The notes under the pieces were generated by a model that searched no databases, was not told the DNA's origin, and saw only the letters and a list, made by a program, of their open reading frames with translations. This document shows, piece after piece, positions 47,011 to 59,219 of a DNA stretch of 64,000 nucleotides. How positions within the stretch are numbered: position 1 is the stretch's first letter; every line of letters starts with the position of its first letter. The stretch is from Cynocephalus volans (taxonomy: Eukaryota; Chordata; Mammalia; Dermoptera; Cynocephalidae): positions 100,131,835 to 100,195,834 of the forward strand of contig NC_084469.1 in the NCBI RefSeq assembly GCF_027409185.1, in the 5' to 3' direction. A program made the position numbers and the translations under genes.

Positions 47011-47889
47011 ATTGAGCATAGCTATGTGTGGTAATGTCTTCTTCTTCTTTTTTTTTTTTAAAATATCTGAGAATTTTGTTCTGCTGTAAAGTGGAGCTCA
47101 GTGCCCTCCCTTTTTTAGTTTATGACAAACAAGGCACAGACCAGACTTCATGATGAAACTTCGTGTTCCTTACAAAGGCAAGTTTTGCTATGAAAATTAT
47201 TTTAAAAAGTGAGGGACGTATGAGGGTTATTTGCAAAGGAATTTTCCAAGGGTGAGAAAAAAAGTACGATTTGTGGTCATGCAGACCTGAGGAAAGAAAG
47301 ATGCCCAGGTGGGGGTAAGTTTGATAAAGAACAAAAGACTGTCTTAGAGAAGCCAGTGTGGTTCAGAGGAAGGCAGGATTCTCCACACAATTTCAGTTTT
47401 GAAAGGATGCCTTTGAAAGGTACTGAGGTGTGGCTTGACTTGATTTGGGAGACGTCTGGCCATTAGAAACATTATATTTACAAGTGTCTTCTGTTGAGGA
47501 TTGCAAATAACAGCAATGGGCATTTGAGATAATGAAAAATATGAGTTGAGTGGCTTGAGAAAGTGGTCACATTGGCACATTGGCCCTGAGGTCTTGGAAG
47601 GAAGGATCAAGGTGGCTAAAGTAGACCCAGGTCACAAGAGTTATAAACTCAGGACTGAAGAAGTCAGAAATGACATTGATGATTTTTTTCCCTTGACCTA
47701 AAGTGCAGATGTTGCAAACGCATTTCTAAGTTTTTCCCAGCTTGACAAAGGAGATCTTGAAATGGTACTAACCAGCCAGGAATGGTTGATGGAAATCAGT
47801 TCTTCAGAACTTGTTCTTGCTAACTCAGTAAGTGTAAAATGGCGCGAGTTGTCTGTTTAATTTATTTTTAGGGACAATAAAACATATAT
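47011..47889. other. Unassigned intron 2 sequence
   Basis: No recognisable gene or repeat beyond a T-rich run at 47045-47060. Nothing further seen. Confidence 0.45.
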
Positions 47890-48370
47890 TTTAAACTTAA
47901 AAAAAAATTTTTTATTGTACATGTTTATGGGGTACAGTTCTTGTTTCAATACATGCATATATTGTATAATGATCTAATCAGCATAGTTAGTATATCTATC
48001 ACCTAAACATTTATCATTTCTTTGTGTGTATAGCATTCGAGATCCTCTTTCCTGGCTATCTTGAAATATACAATAGCTATTGTCACCCTAGAGCAAAATT
48101 TTTAAAAAAAGCAAAAAACCTATTCTTCCTATCTAACTGTAACTTTGTAATTTTGTACCAGTCTACCAAATCTTCCCCACCCCCCATCCCTTTCCCTGCC
48201 TCTGGTAATCACTATTTTACTCTCTATTTCTCTCTTTTTTTCTCTATTTTAAATCTGTTTTTCTTGATTGACCCATGATAATTGTATATGTTTATAGAGT
48301 ACGGTATGATGTTTGGGTACATTCACACTGTGTACAATTATCCTACCAGGTGTTTAGTACATCCGTCTGC
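47890..48370 (-). mobile_element. Two L1 3' ends in series
   Basis: First TTTTATTGTACATGTTTATG to TTGTACCAGTCTACCAAATC; then TTGATTGACCCATGATAATT and TTACAT-type text to about 48370. Confidence 0.75.
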
Positions 48371-48540
48371 TCTGGTTGGTCATAATCTCGCTTCCCTCAT
48401 GGAATTTTCCCCTTAAAGTTCCAAATCTTTCAACTTTTGCCACTTCTCCTGGCTGGGTGGGTGGGATTCAGGGAAGGTATGATGTCGAGGGTCCTGTCTT
48501 TGATGGTGGTGGAGAACCAACCTGGCAAAATTGTGGGGTG

Positions 48541-48702
48541 TGCTGTCCAATAAGGTAGCTCCACCAGCCACATGTAGCTATTTAGGATGGAATCAATGAA
48601 ACTGAAATAAAATTAAACATTGTTCCTCAGTTGCACTCACTATATTTAGACAACACAGAACATTTCCATTATTATAGAAAGTTCTATTGGGCAGCAGTAC
48701 CT
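48541..48702. mobile_element. hAT element (MER58-like) with both ends
   Basis: GTGCTGTCCAATAAGGTAGC at the left and GTTCTATTGGGCAGCAGTAC at the right form the inverted ends; AGCCACATGTAGCTATTTAG inside. Confidence 0.72.
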
Positions 48703-48729
48703 CAGAGCCTTTTATTTCATGATTAAAAA

Positions 48730-48860
48730 TTGCTCTGGAGTCAGACAGACCTGGATGTGAATCCGGTATATGCTGTGTGAACTTGGACACGTTGTCAGCT
48801 TTTCTGAACTTCAGTTTCTTCTTCTATCATGAGGACATGATAAGGGAACCAGTCTCAGAG
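48730..48860 (+). repeat. MIR
   Basis: CTCTGGAGTCAGACAGACCT, TGCTGTGTGAACTTGGACAC and TTCAGTTTCTTCTTCTATCA. Confidence 0.75.
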
Positions 48861-48899
48861 CTTTTTCTCAACTTTTAACAGATATATCCCCTCTTTTTA

Positions 48900-49080
48900 A
48901 AGTTGAATTTATTCATTTATTTTTAATTGACACATAATAATTATATACATTTATGGGGTACCGTGCGATGTATCCATACGGATGTTCAATGTGTAATAAT
49001 CACATTATGCTAATTGGTTTATCGATCGTCTCAGGTATTGATCATTTCAATAAAAATAAAAATCCCATTCTTCTTCCCTA
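48900..49080 (-). mobile_element. L1 3' end fragment
   Basis: TTTTTAATTGACACATAATA, CATTTATGGGGTACCGTGCG and CAATGTGTAATAATCACATT. Confidence 0.78.
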
Positions 49081-49579
49081 CTTTGAGTTTATTCCCCCAA
49101 AATAAAATAGAATGTTGAGTGTTTTTTCAACCTCTGTTTCCCCTTGAAAGTCCGTGGAATAGGTGAAGGAGTGGCTTGGGAAAGTTGAGCACAACAAAGA
49201 GGCTTTTGTAGGTGTAACTGAGCGAGAAGTGGAAGAAGGAAAGGGGTGGGTGTGTGGACTGGGGCTGAGAGTGTCAGGTCTATGGGTGACCAAGAATGAG
49301 GAATGCCAGTCCTTTTCTGGCCTCTCCTCTCTGAGGAATAGGGAACCACACTTTTCAGTGTAAGCAGAATAGAATGGGTGGGGGTGGAGGGGAAGGGGAC
49401 TCAGGATGGGGGATGGACCATGGGAGGGAAGCTCAGTCTGAGTCTGTCTTCCAAGCTCAGCATTGAGTGTCCTGGTCAATTCATGATTGCCAGTAATGGG
49501 AATCTGTTCAGACGGACTGAAACTATGGGGTCAGTATATGGTTTATTGGGACAACACAGGGCTTTCTCATGAAACTTGT

Positions 49580-50110
49580 ATCAGCTAGCTTTTGCTGTGT
49601 AACAAACCACCCTGAAACATAAAGGCTTTGTATAACCATCATTTGTTTAGCTCATGATTCTGAGGGTTAGCTAGACAGATTTTCTGGTCCAGACCCACCA
49701 GTTGACCACAGGTACAGGCTCATCTCTCTCACATGTCCGGGATCAGCTGGTGGGTTGGCTGGTGGCTGGATGATTGAGCATGGACTCATTCATATGACTG
49801 GGGGTTGGTGCTGGCTGTCAGCTGGGATGCCTTGGTTTTCCACCCTGTGGCTGCTCATCCTCCAATTGGCTAGTTTAGGCTTAGATTGCATGGTGGTTTC
49901 AAGGTTCTAAAAGCAGCAAGAGATCAGTCCCTAGTGCACAGGGGCTTTTCATGTTTATGTTTCCACCATGTGTGCTAACATCCCATTGGCCAAAGAAAAT
50001 CACATGGCTAAGGTGAGCTTGAAGGGGGAAGGAGGGATATAAACTCAACCTTTTGATGTGATAGGATGAATTTGTGGACATTTTTATTAACTGTTATAAA
50101 ATTCCAGGAT
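49580..50110 (-). mobile_element. LTR-like interspersed repeat, copy 1
   Basis: GTATCAGCTAGCTTTTGCTG TGTAAC start, GGCTAGTTTAGGCTTAGATT, CCCATTGGCCAAAGAAAATC. A second copy lies at 55838. Family name not assigned; MaLR-type LTR in antisense is my best guess. Confidence 0.55.
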
Positions 50111-50249
50111 GGGAAACAGGGTGGGGCTCATAAAACATTTTAGCCAAGATTTAGAAATCAAATGGACATCAGGACTCTGTATGGTGTGACTGAGAACATT
50201 AAATGATTTTTCTGAGTAGTGATTTAAACCCCTGAATTCTAATTATTGA

Positions 50250-51840
50250 ATAACCAATTTCTTGCCCAGTGATTCTTGATGTTTTCTTTATCATGTATGA
50301 AATTCCATGTAAGGTCTGCTTCTGGGATATCAATTCTACATTATTCATCTATGTCTATTCTTATCTCAGGATCATTCTGATTTAATTATTATAGATTTAG
50401 AACATATTCTTTTAAGTGCTCTAGCTCTTTTCTATTGCACTTTTAAAAAATGTTTATTTGTTTTGTTTTTATTTTTTAGTGGCTGGCGGTACAGGAATCC
50501 GAATCTGTGACCTTGGGGGTTATAAGGCTGTGCTCCAACCGACTGAGCTAACCAGCCAGCCCCAAAATGTTTATTTTTCTTCTTGAACATAAGAATCTCC
50601 AAATCTATCCCCTCCAGTATGCACAAACCCTGCTGAGATATTGATTTAAAATTTTAATTAAAAATTTAAATCCATAAATTAATTTGAGAAATCAATGTCT
50701 TAGTATTTTTCCCTTTTTATGCAGGTATGTGAATCCCTTTTCCATTTCCCTAAATCTCTTATTTTGTCCCTTTTTAATATTTATCCTGTATATTTGTTAT
50801 GATGATTTCTGATTCCTGTATCACAGAGTTTTCACTACTAATTTTTGCTACTGTGAATAGCACATTTATCCTGAATTTAGATCCTTTAGTGAAATGATTC
50901 GTAGGTTTTAATTTTTTAAAAATTCATTGTATGCTATTTTATTCTCTACAATTCGTGGTCATCTAAAAAAATTATGTCTAAAAGTCATACCTCTCATTTC
51001 ACTTTTAAATCTTATTTTATTGACTGGGGCTTCTAGACTAATATTAAATATTTAACAATGGTGTTACCTGACATCCATGTTTAATAGGTTTCCTAATACA
51101 AAATCATCCTTTCTTTCCTGTGGTAAACCCTACTTGGTTGTGATGAATTATTCTTTTGGCGTAATGTTAAATTTGATTTGCTAGGTTTGCTTTGTTTGGG
51201 TTCTTGGATTTTTGCCATCTGTGTTCATGAGTAAATTTGTGCTATGTTTTTAGTTTGTTTTATTTTGCAATCTCTTCATCAGGTTTTATTATCAGATGGT
51301 CTAGCCACATAAAATGAATGAGGCAGATTTCTATTTTAAATGTTTTGGAATTATAGCATCAGGACTAATAATTCCTTGAAGAACTGAATATTTGTTGGAA
51401 AATCTTATGTGCTAAACTCTTAGGGAAGTAATTCTTTGATTACTTTTAAAATTTTTCATACTAGCTTGTTAGAGAATTCAGCCTAATTTTTTTTTTTTAA
51501 CCTCTGGTAAGATCTTTTTGAATCAACTTTTGTGATTTATAGTTTCTTAGAATCATCTCATTGAGATTTTCAGATTTAACAGCATGCTTTATGCCTGCTG
51601 TAATCTTATTTGTATATTCTCTTTTACACCTATTTATCATTAAAAAAATTTTTTTTTTGCATACGCAAAAATTAGCAGAGATTTGCTGATTTTGCTTTTC
51701 TTTTTTTAAGAGCAGATCTTGGATTTATTTATCAATTCTGTTTTTTCACAATTTAGTTGTTAGTGTTATAATCTTAATTCTTTTCATTTTAAGATTATTC
51801 TGAGCCAGACTCCTGCTTTCTTTTTTTTCCCTGTAGTGTG
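50250..51840 (-). mobile_element. Old L1 ORF2 segment split by a SINE
   Basis: AT-rich antisense L1 ORF2: GGTCTAGCCACATAAAATGA, GAGGCAGATTTCTATTTTAA and TTCCTTGAAGAACTGAATAT. It is the longest L1 coding remnant in the window but carries many stops. Confidence 0.6.
50460..50563 (-). mobile_element. tRNA-derived SINE monomer
   Basis: TAGTGGCTGGCGGTACAGG to GAGCTAACCAGCCAGCCCC (antisense A box). Flanked by AAAATGTTTATTT at 50447-50459 and 50564-50576, perfect 13 bp. Confidence 0.9.
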
Positions 51841-51959
51841 TGAAATGTTTAGACAACTCACCAGACACCTAAATCCTTTTTGGAATAAATTGGGGAATTA
51901 ATGAATGAAGAATCTAATCTCATTCTTTCAATACAATTTAAGCTCCCTTCACCCCACCC

Positions 51960-52250
51960 CCTGCCAAGTAATGGACTTTATTTTTATAGCAGTGTAAGGT
52001 TTACAGAGAAATTGAGCAGATGTGTGCATAGTTCCCATATGGCCCCCCACAAACACACACATACACCATTTCTCTTATTCTTAACATGTTACATTAGTAC
52101 ATTTGTTACAATTATGAACCAATACTGATCTATTATTATTAACTCAGTTTTATGTTATGGTTCCCTCTTTGTATCAATTACAGCTTTTAAGACCATAAAT
52201 TTACCCCTGAGTGCAGCTTTGGCTATATAACATTCTTGTTTTCACTGTTT
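51960..52250 (-). mobile_element. L1M 3' UTR fragment
   Basis: AATGGACTTTATTTTTATAG, TAAGGTTTACAGAGAAATTG and AGTTCCCATATGGCCCCCCA. Confidence 0.6.
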
Positions 52251-52319
52251 TCTAAAGAGTTTGTGATGATAATTTTAATTTGTTATTTTTGATCGTCATT
52301 ACCATGAAAGCTGCTATTG

Positions 52320-52545
52320 AATGCCTACTCTCAATCATTTTGTATAAATTGTATCATTTAGTCTTCATAGCCACTCTTGGAATTACAGACTGACTTATCA
52401 TAGCAGATGAGACCAGCCTGCAAGAGAGGTTAAGGGACCGGCTGAAGGTCACACGGATAATGGACTGCGGGCAGGGGTGGGACTGGAATTTAGTCTGTGG
52501 TCTGTTTTGATTCTAAACCATGTGCATTTTTAACTATGCTACACT
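52320..52545 (-). repeat. MIR
   Basis: TAGTCTTCATAGCCACTCTT, AGAGAGGTTAAGGGACCGGC and GACTGGAATTTAGTCTGTGG. Confidence 0.6.
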
Positions 52546-52568
52546 ACCTCTCCGGTTGAGTGAGTTTT

Positions 52569-52663
52569 AATCACTAGTTGTTAGGGTTTAAAAAAAAATT
52601 AACTTTTCATTTTAATGGGTTGTCTCAATCTCTAGTTGACGGGGTTTAAAAAAAAATTAACTT
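52569..52663. repeat. 58-bp-period tandem duplication
   Basis: Two 37-bp blocks sharing CTAGTTG and GGGTTTAAAAAAAAATTAAC (52569-52605 and 52627-52663) with three differences. Confidence 0.85.
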
Positions 52664-53820
52664 GTTTTGAGCGATGGCCCCGACTGTGACCTGTAGTTTC
52701 TGCATTTTATAATTGCCTGTGGCTTCTCAGTGGCTGAGTGACTGTTCAGTCGCTCTCTGTAAATGTTGCACGGAAGCTTGAAGAGTAGGTGGATTTAGAA
52801 TCAGAGTTCAGAACCTATAGCTCCACAAGGAAAAATTTCCCCTGGCAAAATGTGTCTCTCCCTGGAATAAGAACTCTCCAGAAACAATCCCTAACTCACT
52901 TGCCTCCCAAGACAGCTGGAAGCAGTTTTTCCAAATACACTTTCTTATCACGTGCTTGTGATTTTGTCATACTGGTTTAGAAGAGTGAGGGTCTGACCAG
53001 TTCTAAGCTTGACCAATGGACCCACCTGCCGTTTGGCTCGTTTCTATTTCTGGGCTTTGCTGTCAGCACGAGGATGCTGAAAAGCCAGTGTGACTTGTGA
53101 CTTGCTGTGACGTAAGGCAGTCAGACCTTTCCTTCAAATTGGGCTGTGATTCATCTTTATTTTTATGGGGCTGTATCACGTTAGAAATATTACAGTAGGA
53201 GTTTTCATTTGAAATCTAATAAGGGTTTTAATCTGCCATCTGGAGTCTGTGTTCCTTGTACTTTTTTATTGTTTATGACTGAGTGGTGTTTTGGGGGGGG
53301 GAATGGGGCTATGGGTTTGGTGATATTGCTAATATCTACCCAGAAGATCTATCCTATTTCCCCAAACCTCATTTTCTCTGCTTTGGCCAGAATCCGAGAA
53401 TGGGGTGCTGCTTCTGAGATACACAACATACGAACGTTTTCAGTTTCACAATTTTTTTTTAAAACATGGAATCATCCTAGATTTTGTTTTATTTAACATA
53501 GAATCAAAGATTGGTTTCAAAATGTTTTAAAATTAAATACTGGATGCAGAAAAAAGAACTAGATGGAGAAGGGATGTTTGTTTTCTAAAGTCATTAGCAA
53601 TTAAAAGATTGTTAATGTTTACTCACATTCATAGTGAATAAACATGTGCCTTTTTAAATTTTTAAATTTTTTTATCAGCATCCTTCCCCCGAATTCATAA
53701 TGTCTGACTTTTTAGTTTTAATCCAAGTGAAGGATGTGGGAGGGTGTATCATTGTGGCTGTTTCTTGACCATTCACGTTGTTTAGTGTTTTCTTCTTTTT
53801 TTAAACTTAATGTGTGTAGG
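52664..53820. other. Unassigned intron 2 sequence
   Basis: No gene or clear repeat recognised; a G run occurs at 53292-53301 and AT-rich stretches follow. Confidence 0.45.
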
Positions 53821-54040
53821 CAGGGTTTCTCAACCTCAGTAGTATTGACATTCTGGGCTGGATCATTCTCTCTGGTGGGGACTGTCTTATACATTGTAGG
53901 AAGTTTAGTAGCATCCTGTCTTCTCCCCACTAGATGCCAGTAGTACCCCCAAGTCATGACAACCAAAAATGTCTCTAGACATTGCCATATGTCCCCTGTG
54001 GGGCAAAATCCCACTCTCCCTTCCCTGGTTGAAAGTGCTG
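53821..54040. mobile_element. hAT-Charlie nonautonomous element (MER20-like), best copy
   Basis: CAGGGTTTCTCAACCTCAGT to GGTTGAAAGTGCTG, with CACTAGATGCCAGTAGTACC and GACAACCAAAAATGTCTCTA inside. Confidence 0.82.
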
Positions 54041-54059
54041 CTCTAGAGCAAGTGCTCTT

Positions 54060-54975
54060 GTTATCTTCACGCAGTTCACAAAATAGCAATTTGCTGTTGT
54101 CCATGTAAGCCTCTCCATGGGTCACATCCCAACCCCAGTCCCCTTTGAATCCCCCAAAGTAACCACTGCCTTAACTTTTACAGTAACAACTGCCTTGCAT
54201 TTCTGTATAGTTTTCCACCCACAGTTGCATTCCTAGATAATATAGTTTAATCTTGCTCACTTAAAAGAAAACATTTATGATATCTTTTAAAAAATGCGTC
54301 ACCTTTATTTCATAAGTTATCCATCCATATTTATTTCAGAAAAAATAGATAAAAATATTAGATCACCTTAATATCTACCCCCTCCCAGAACTATAATGTC
54401 TTAATTTTGATGCAAAATCTTCCATCATTGTCTCTGCACATGTACATGTCAACTAGAATCATATTATGCATTCAAGAAAATGAGGCACCGTGATGCCCTG
54501 TGATATGTTTGTTGCAATCTGCCTTTTTCTCTTGGATCCATGAAGATCCTCTTTCTACATAAATAAGAGCCTGTTATCACATTTTAAATTCCTGCATTGG
54601 TGGCCATTATGAGGTTGTTTCCAATTTGTCATTGGTACGAAAAAATGCTGTAACAAAAACTTAGATATTTATCTTTGTTGACTTTTCTGATTGTTCTCAA
54701 CTTCTTTTTATCTAGCCCTATTGAGATACAATTTGCAAACAATAAAATGCACACATTGTTAGTACATGGTTCAAAGAGTTTTGACAAAGGCGTGTACCCT
54801 CGTTACTACTGCCCCAGGCAGGATAGAGATTATTTTCATCACCCCAGAAAGTTTTGCTATTCTCTCCCTGTTCAATTCCTCCAACCCTAGGCAACCAGTC
54901 ATCTGTTTCCTGTCACTATCGATTAGTTTTGCCTTTTCTAGAGCTTTACACCCATAGAATCATATGATATGTATT
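54060..54975 (-). mobile_element. Old L1 3' fragments in series
   Basis: GTAACCACTGCCTTAACTTT (54160 region), then GGTTGTTTCCAATTTGTCAT and GAGATACAATTTGCAAACAA to TTTTGCCTTTTCTAGAGC. At least two L1 pieces. Confidence 0.6.
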
Positions 54976-54978
54976 CTC

Positions 54979-55073
54979 TTTTTTTTTTGGAGGCTGGCCA
55001 GTTTGGGGATCTGAACCCTTGACCTTGGTGTTACCAGGCTGTGCTCTAACCAATTGAGCTAACCCGCCAGCAT
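54979..55073 (-). mobile_element. tRNA-derived SINE monomer
   Basis: T run, GGAGGCTGGCCAGTTTGGGG, GATCTGAACCCTTGACC, CAATTGAGCTAACCCGCCAG. Confidence 0.85.
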
Positions 55074-55837
55074 CTGTTGTTTTTTGATCAGCATGATTTC
55101 TTCTTAAGTCAGGGTTGGTTATTTATAATTTCCTTTTGATTCTCTTCTAACCTTCCAATTCCTCTCCATGTATATTTTTTTGCTTGCAATTTATCTACTG
55201 AAGAAACTGAGCCATTGATTCGTGGAATTTCCCTCATTCTGGATGTTACATGTTCCTCTGTCCTTGGCATTTCCTGCAGATTGGTAGCTGGATCCAGACA
55301 CGGGGTCAGATTTGGGTTTGATCCCCTTTGCAGGACTCTTAAGTCATGCTTCATGTTACTGTGGGGTGAGGAGGTTTGGGGCTGATGAATCAGAATGACA
55401 TCGGACAGGTGCAGCGAGAATGCAGGTGATATTGGAATGGGAGGTAGGATTGTTTGGGAAGCAAGACTCATTTAAGTCATTCAAACAATCCTCTTTGAGC
55501 AGTGGTGGATAAGACATAAAGTCCTTTTCTCCACGGCGCTTGCAGCCTTGGGGCTTCAAGACCTTATTTGTTCACCAATAAATAATTATCCAGGATCTCC
55601 TATGTGGTAGGCACTGTATTAAGGAGGGGGAACCTAAGGATGAATTTCTTTCATTCATTCAGTGAATATATTTTCAATACCTCCTCTGTGTGCCACCTTC
55701 TGTCTGTAATCTGTGTGTAATCCTCATCCCAGCATGATGATGTGGGGATTATTTCCCTAATGAAGAAACCTGAGATCCAGTCTGGTTCTGGTCTTAGCAG
55801 TCCTCATGCTGTGTGTATTTTCTCAGGATGACCTTGT

Positions 55838-56225
55838 ATCAGTTAGCTTTTGCTGTGTAACAAACAATGCCAAAGAAATACCTGGCTTAGATCAGCAAGA
55901 ATTTATCATTTCTTCTAATTCTGTGGGTTGGTCGAGCAGGTCTACTGGTCTGGGTCAGCTGAGCTGGGTGGGATGGGCTTGCTCACCTGTCTGGCTGTTG
56001 GTTCAGTATCAGCTGGAGTGATGGAGTTGATTTGGCTGTGTGTGTCTTATCCTTAAATAGGCTAGCCTGGGCTTGTGCAAATGGCAAGGTACCAAGAGCA
56101 GCAAGAGAGGGCAAACCCCAATGTGCAAGCATTTTTTGAACCTCTGTTCACATCGTGTTTTCTGTGTCTCATTGGCCAAAAGAAGTCACATGATAAAGCC
56201 CAGAATTAAGCTGGAGAGGATTACC
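55838..56225 (-). mobile_element. LTR-like interspersed repeat, copy 2
   Basis: GTATCAGTTAGCTTTTGCTG, AGGCTAGCCTGGGCTTGTGC and CATTGGCCAAAAGAAGTCAC; same family and orientation as 49580-50110. Confidence 0.55.
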
Positions 56226-56514
56226 CAAGAGCATGGATTGGTGGGGAGAGGCAAGGGGAATCATGGTGGGGCTGCTTTTTTGCAAAGGCTTAACCATAGA
56301 TGTCTTATTCCCTGACTTGATCTACCCCCAGCAACCTTGGAAGCTGCAGTGCCCACTTACCTGCCAGATAGTTCAACAAGGATGCCCAATAGCACCTCAA
56401 ACTCGGCAGGTCCTGAACCACACCCCTGATCTTTGCCTATTGGGTGTTCTAGTTCCTATTAATCTCACCAGCATGTAGTTATTGGGGCATTTCAGTGACA
56501 TCTGGCTTCTTCTG

Positions 56515-56690
56515 CTTCACATCCAAGTGCTCACTCTATGCTGGGCACAGTTCTAAAAGCCATATCTATCTATCTAGCTATCTCAACACAATTTCTCTTC
56601 TCAACAACCTAAAGAAGATGCTACACTTATCCCCATTCTACAGATGGGGAAACTGAGCTCAGAGAGCTTCTCTAGGATCACAGATAATGC
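56515..56690 (-). repeat. MIR
   Basis: CATTCTACAGATGGGGAAAC TGAG region with GCTCAGAGAGCTTCTCTAGG. Confidence 0.65.
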
Positions 56691-56719
56691 TCGGAGTCTT
56701 CTTACCTTTGTGCTTTTCT

Positions 56720-56830
56720 GGGTCTAACACGTCTGCGATCTTGGGTAAGTAGCTGAATACCCACAAGCCTCTCAGTTTCCCCATCTGTAAAATGGAATCA
56801 TGATACCTCCTAAAGGCTGTTGAGAAGGTT
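56720..56830 (+). repeat. MIR fragment
   Basis: CAGTTTCCCCATCTGTAAAA with GAATCATGATACCTCCTAAA; sense, immediately next to an antisense MIR. Confidence 0.6.
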
Positions 56831-57599
56831 GGTGGGTGACGTAAGTAGTGCTCAGCAGTCAGTTTGTAGCCCCCAAGGCATCTTGTCATCTGAAAGCTCT
56901 GTCGTCCCCTGCTCATGGACCCCATCCTGGGACCTCCATTCCCCCTGATCCCGGCAGGAGCTATTGGCTGCCTTTGTCTTCCTGTGTTTTAGGGACCAAC
57001 CCCAATACCTTCAGTGGACTGTCCTTGAATTTTTCTGCTTTTACCATCAATTTTCCATGTATTTCATCTTCAAGGGCAGTTCCTGGTGGTCACCCCCTTT
57101 AACTTACTTGAGCGGCAGACTTGCTTGATTCTCTTTTGTGGCGCCTTATGCCTAGCCTCTGAGGGAGAATATTTTAGTGTCCCCATTTTATAGACAAGAA
57201 AAACTGAGGCACAGAGAAGGTTGCCCCGCCCAAGTCGAAGCTTCTGCACCTGCTCTCTGCAATGTGGTATGCATTCACTATATGCAACACTAGAGTAGGG
57301 GGCGATATCAACCCTCATGAGTCCCACTGGGTCCCCACCTTGGCTGCTCACCTGACCATTGGTGACTGTAACTGCCTTGCAGGGTTGTTGTGGGAATCGA
57401 TTACAGTATGCTGTGTAAAGCTGTTTTGTCAGCTTTGTGAAATCCTGTACAAATGTGAGCTGAAACCCAACAGGGTTCCTGTCCTGTTCCCTTATTTTGT
57501 TTTCTTTTTAATAGAACAAAGTATAGGTTGCATAATCCCTCTCTGAGATGGAGGAGATAGAATCGCAAGTGGGTATCATGGCCCTGTGGCAGCCCTTGG

Positions 57600-57716
<117 letters not shown>

Positions 57717-58271
57717 CATGCTGGGTGGGTCTCTCTGGATGCCACAGGTGCCCTCGTCCGTCTTGTCTGGAATGTCACATGGAGGTAGTACCCCATGGCC
57801 AACCACCTGAGGCTCTCCAGATAGATTCTTTGAGCCCCCCACTGAGTTTAGTTACCAAACACACTCTTCCTGTGCCCTGGGGTCCTTCTCGTTGAGAAAA
57901 TTCAGAGTGCCAGTGTCAGGAGGGTGACAGCAGGGTGCATGTTGGGTTGGTGGCAGTCATTTTGGGTAAATCAAGTCAAGACTTTCCACATGAGCAGAGA
58001 AAGAGTCTGGTGGCCTTGGGTAGGTGACTGACATTCTCAGGTCGATGCCAATGGAAAGGACAAACACTTGAGCCATATGTCTTCATGCCAGACCTGCCCT
58101 GGCTGCAGTCCGAGGCTGAGCCATGGGGATACACATGTGTTAGGTGGCTAGGCTTCATCCTCTGGGACCTATGATTTTGAGGGGCAAATGGGGCTCACCT
58201 TTATTTAATTTACTGTTTTTTTGATTTGAAAAAATAGTACAAATATACCGTATGTTTCATCTATATAGAAA
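57717..58271. other. Unassigned intron 2 sequence
   Basis: No gene or repeat recognised between the compound microsatellite and the mariner-type element. Confidence 0.45.
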
Positions 58272-58273
58272 TA

Positions 58274-58355
58274 CAAGGGTATCTCAAAAAGTTCACAGAA
58301 AAATGGAATTAAAAGATAATACCAGTCTTTCCATGAACTTTTTGAAGTACCCTCA
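58274..58355. mobile_element. Mariner-type miniature inverted-repeat element
   Basis: 82 bp between TA dinucleotides (58272-58273, 58356-58357). Left CAAGGGTATCTCAAAAAGTT and right AACTTTTTGAAGTACCCTCA are inverted copies, so the element folds into one hairpin. TA target duplication is the Tc1/mariner hallmark. Confidence 0.85.
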
Positions 58356-58367
58356 TATATACTTACA

Positions 58368-58735
58368 GGCTGAATTGTGTCCCCCAAAATTCTTATGTTG
58401 AAGCCCCAGCCCCTAGTACCTCCAAATGTACTTGGAGATGGGGTCTTTACAGAGCTAATTAAGGTTGCATGCGGTGGTATGGGTCCTAATCTGGTATGAC
58501 TAGGGTCCTTATAAGAAAAGGAGATTAGGACATGGGCAAACACACAGAGACCACGTGAAGACACAGGGAGGAGACAGCTGTTTACAAGGAAAGGAGAGAG
58601 GCGTCCAAAGAGACTGACCCTAGGGACATCTTGATCTTGGACTTCCAGACTCCAGAACTGTGAGAAAATACATTTCTGTTGTTTAAGCCACCTGGTCTGT
58701 GGCACTTTGCTATAGCAGCCTGAGCAGACTGGTGT
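58368..58735 (+). mobile_element. MLT1-type MaLR LTR
   Basis: GGCTGAATTGTGTCCCCCAA, CTGGTATGACTAGGGTCCTT, CAGACTCCAGAACTGTGAGA and GGCACTTTGCTATAGCAGCC. Begins 11 bp after the mariner element's TA. Confidence 0.8.
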
Positions 58736-59084
58736 GTATACATATACACCCACACAAGTATGTTCATGGGCTGCCATGTTTGTTTACTTTTACATATGTG
58801 CGTATGTATGTACACATGTATTTAAAGTGATAAATATTTATTACTTGAAGGAATGAAATATGAGATGCAGTTAGAGTTCTTTGTCATTTTTCCTTACCAC
58901 ATTCCCTTCCTTTCTCCCCAGAGGTCACAACTGTCTTGCATTTGGTACATAAACTTCCAGCCCCTGCGTATACTGTACTTTGACAAATAAAGTTTGTACA
59001 AATAAATGCTATATAATAAACTTTTGGATATTCCAAATATATGCATGAATGGAAGCATTTTCCTGTTATTCCTTAGCCTATACT

Positions 59085-59216
59085 GTGCATTTAGAATCTG
59101 GTGTGTATTTTGCACTTAAAGCACATATCAATTCTGGCTGCCCACATTCCAAGTACTCAATAGCCCCATGTGGCTGGGGGCTACCATTCTGGAGCATAGC
59201 TCTAGTCCTCAAAAAT
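59085..59216. mobile_element. hAT element (MER58-like), partial
   Basis: GAATCTGGTGTGTATTTTGC, CACATATCAATTCTGGCTGC and CAATAGCCCCATGTGGCTGG. Confidence 0.65.
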
Positions 59217-59219
59217 AAT

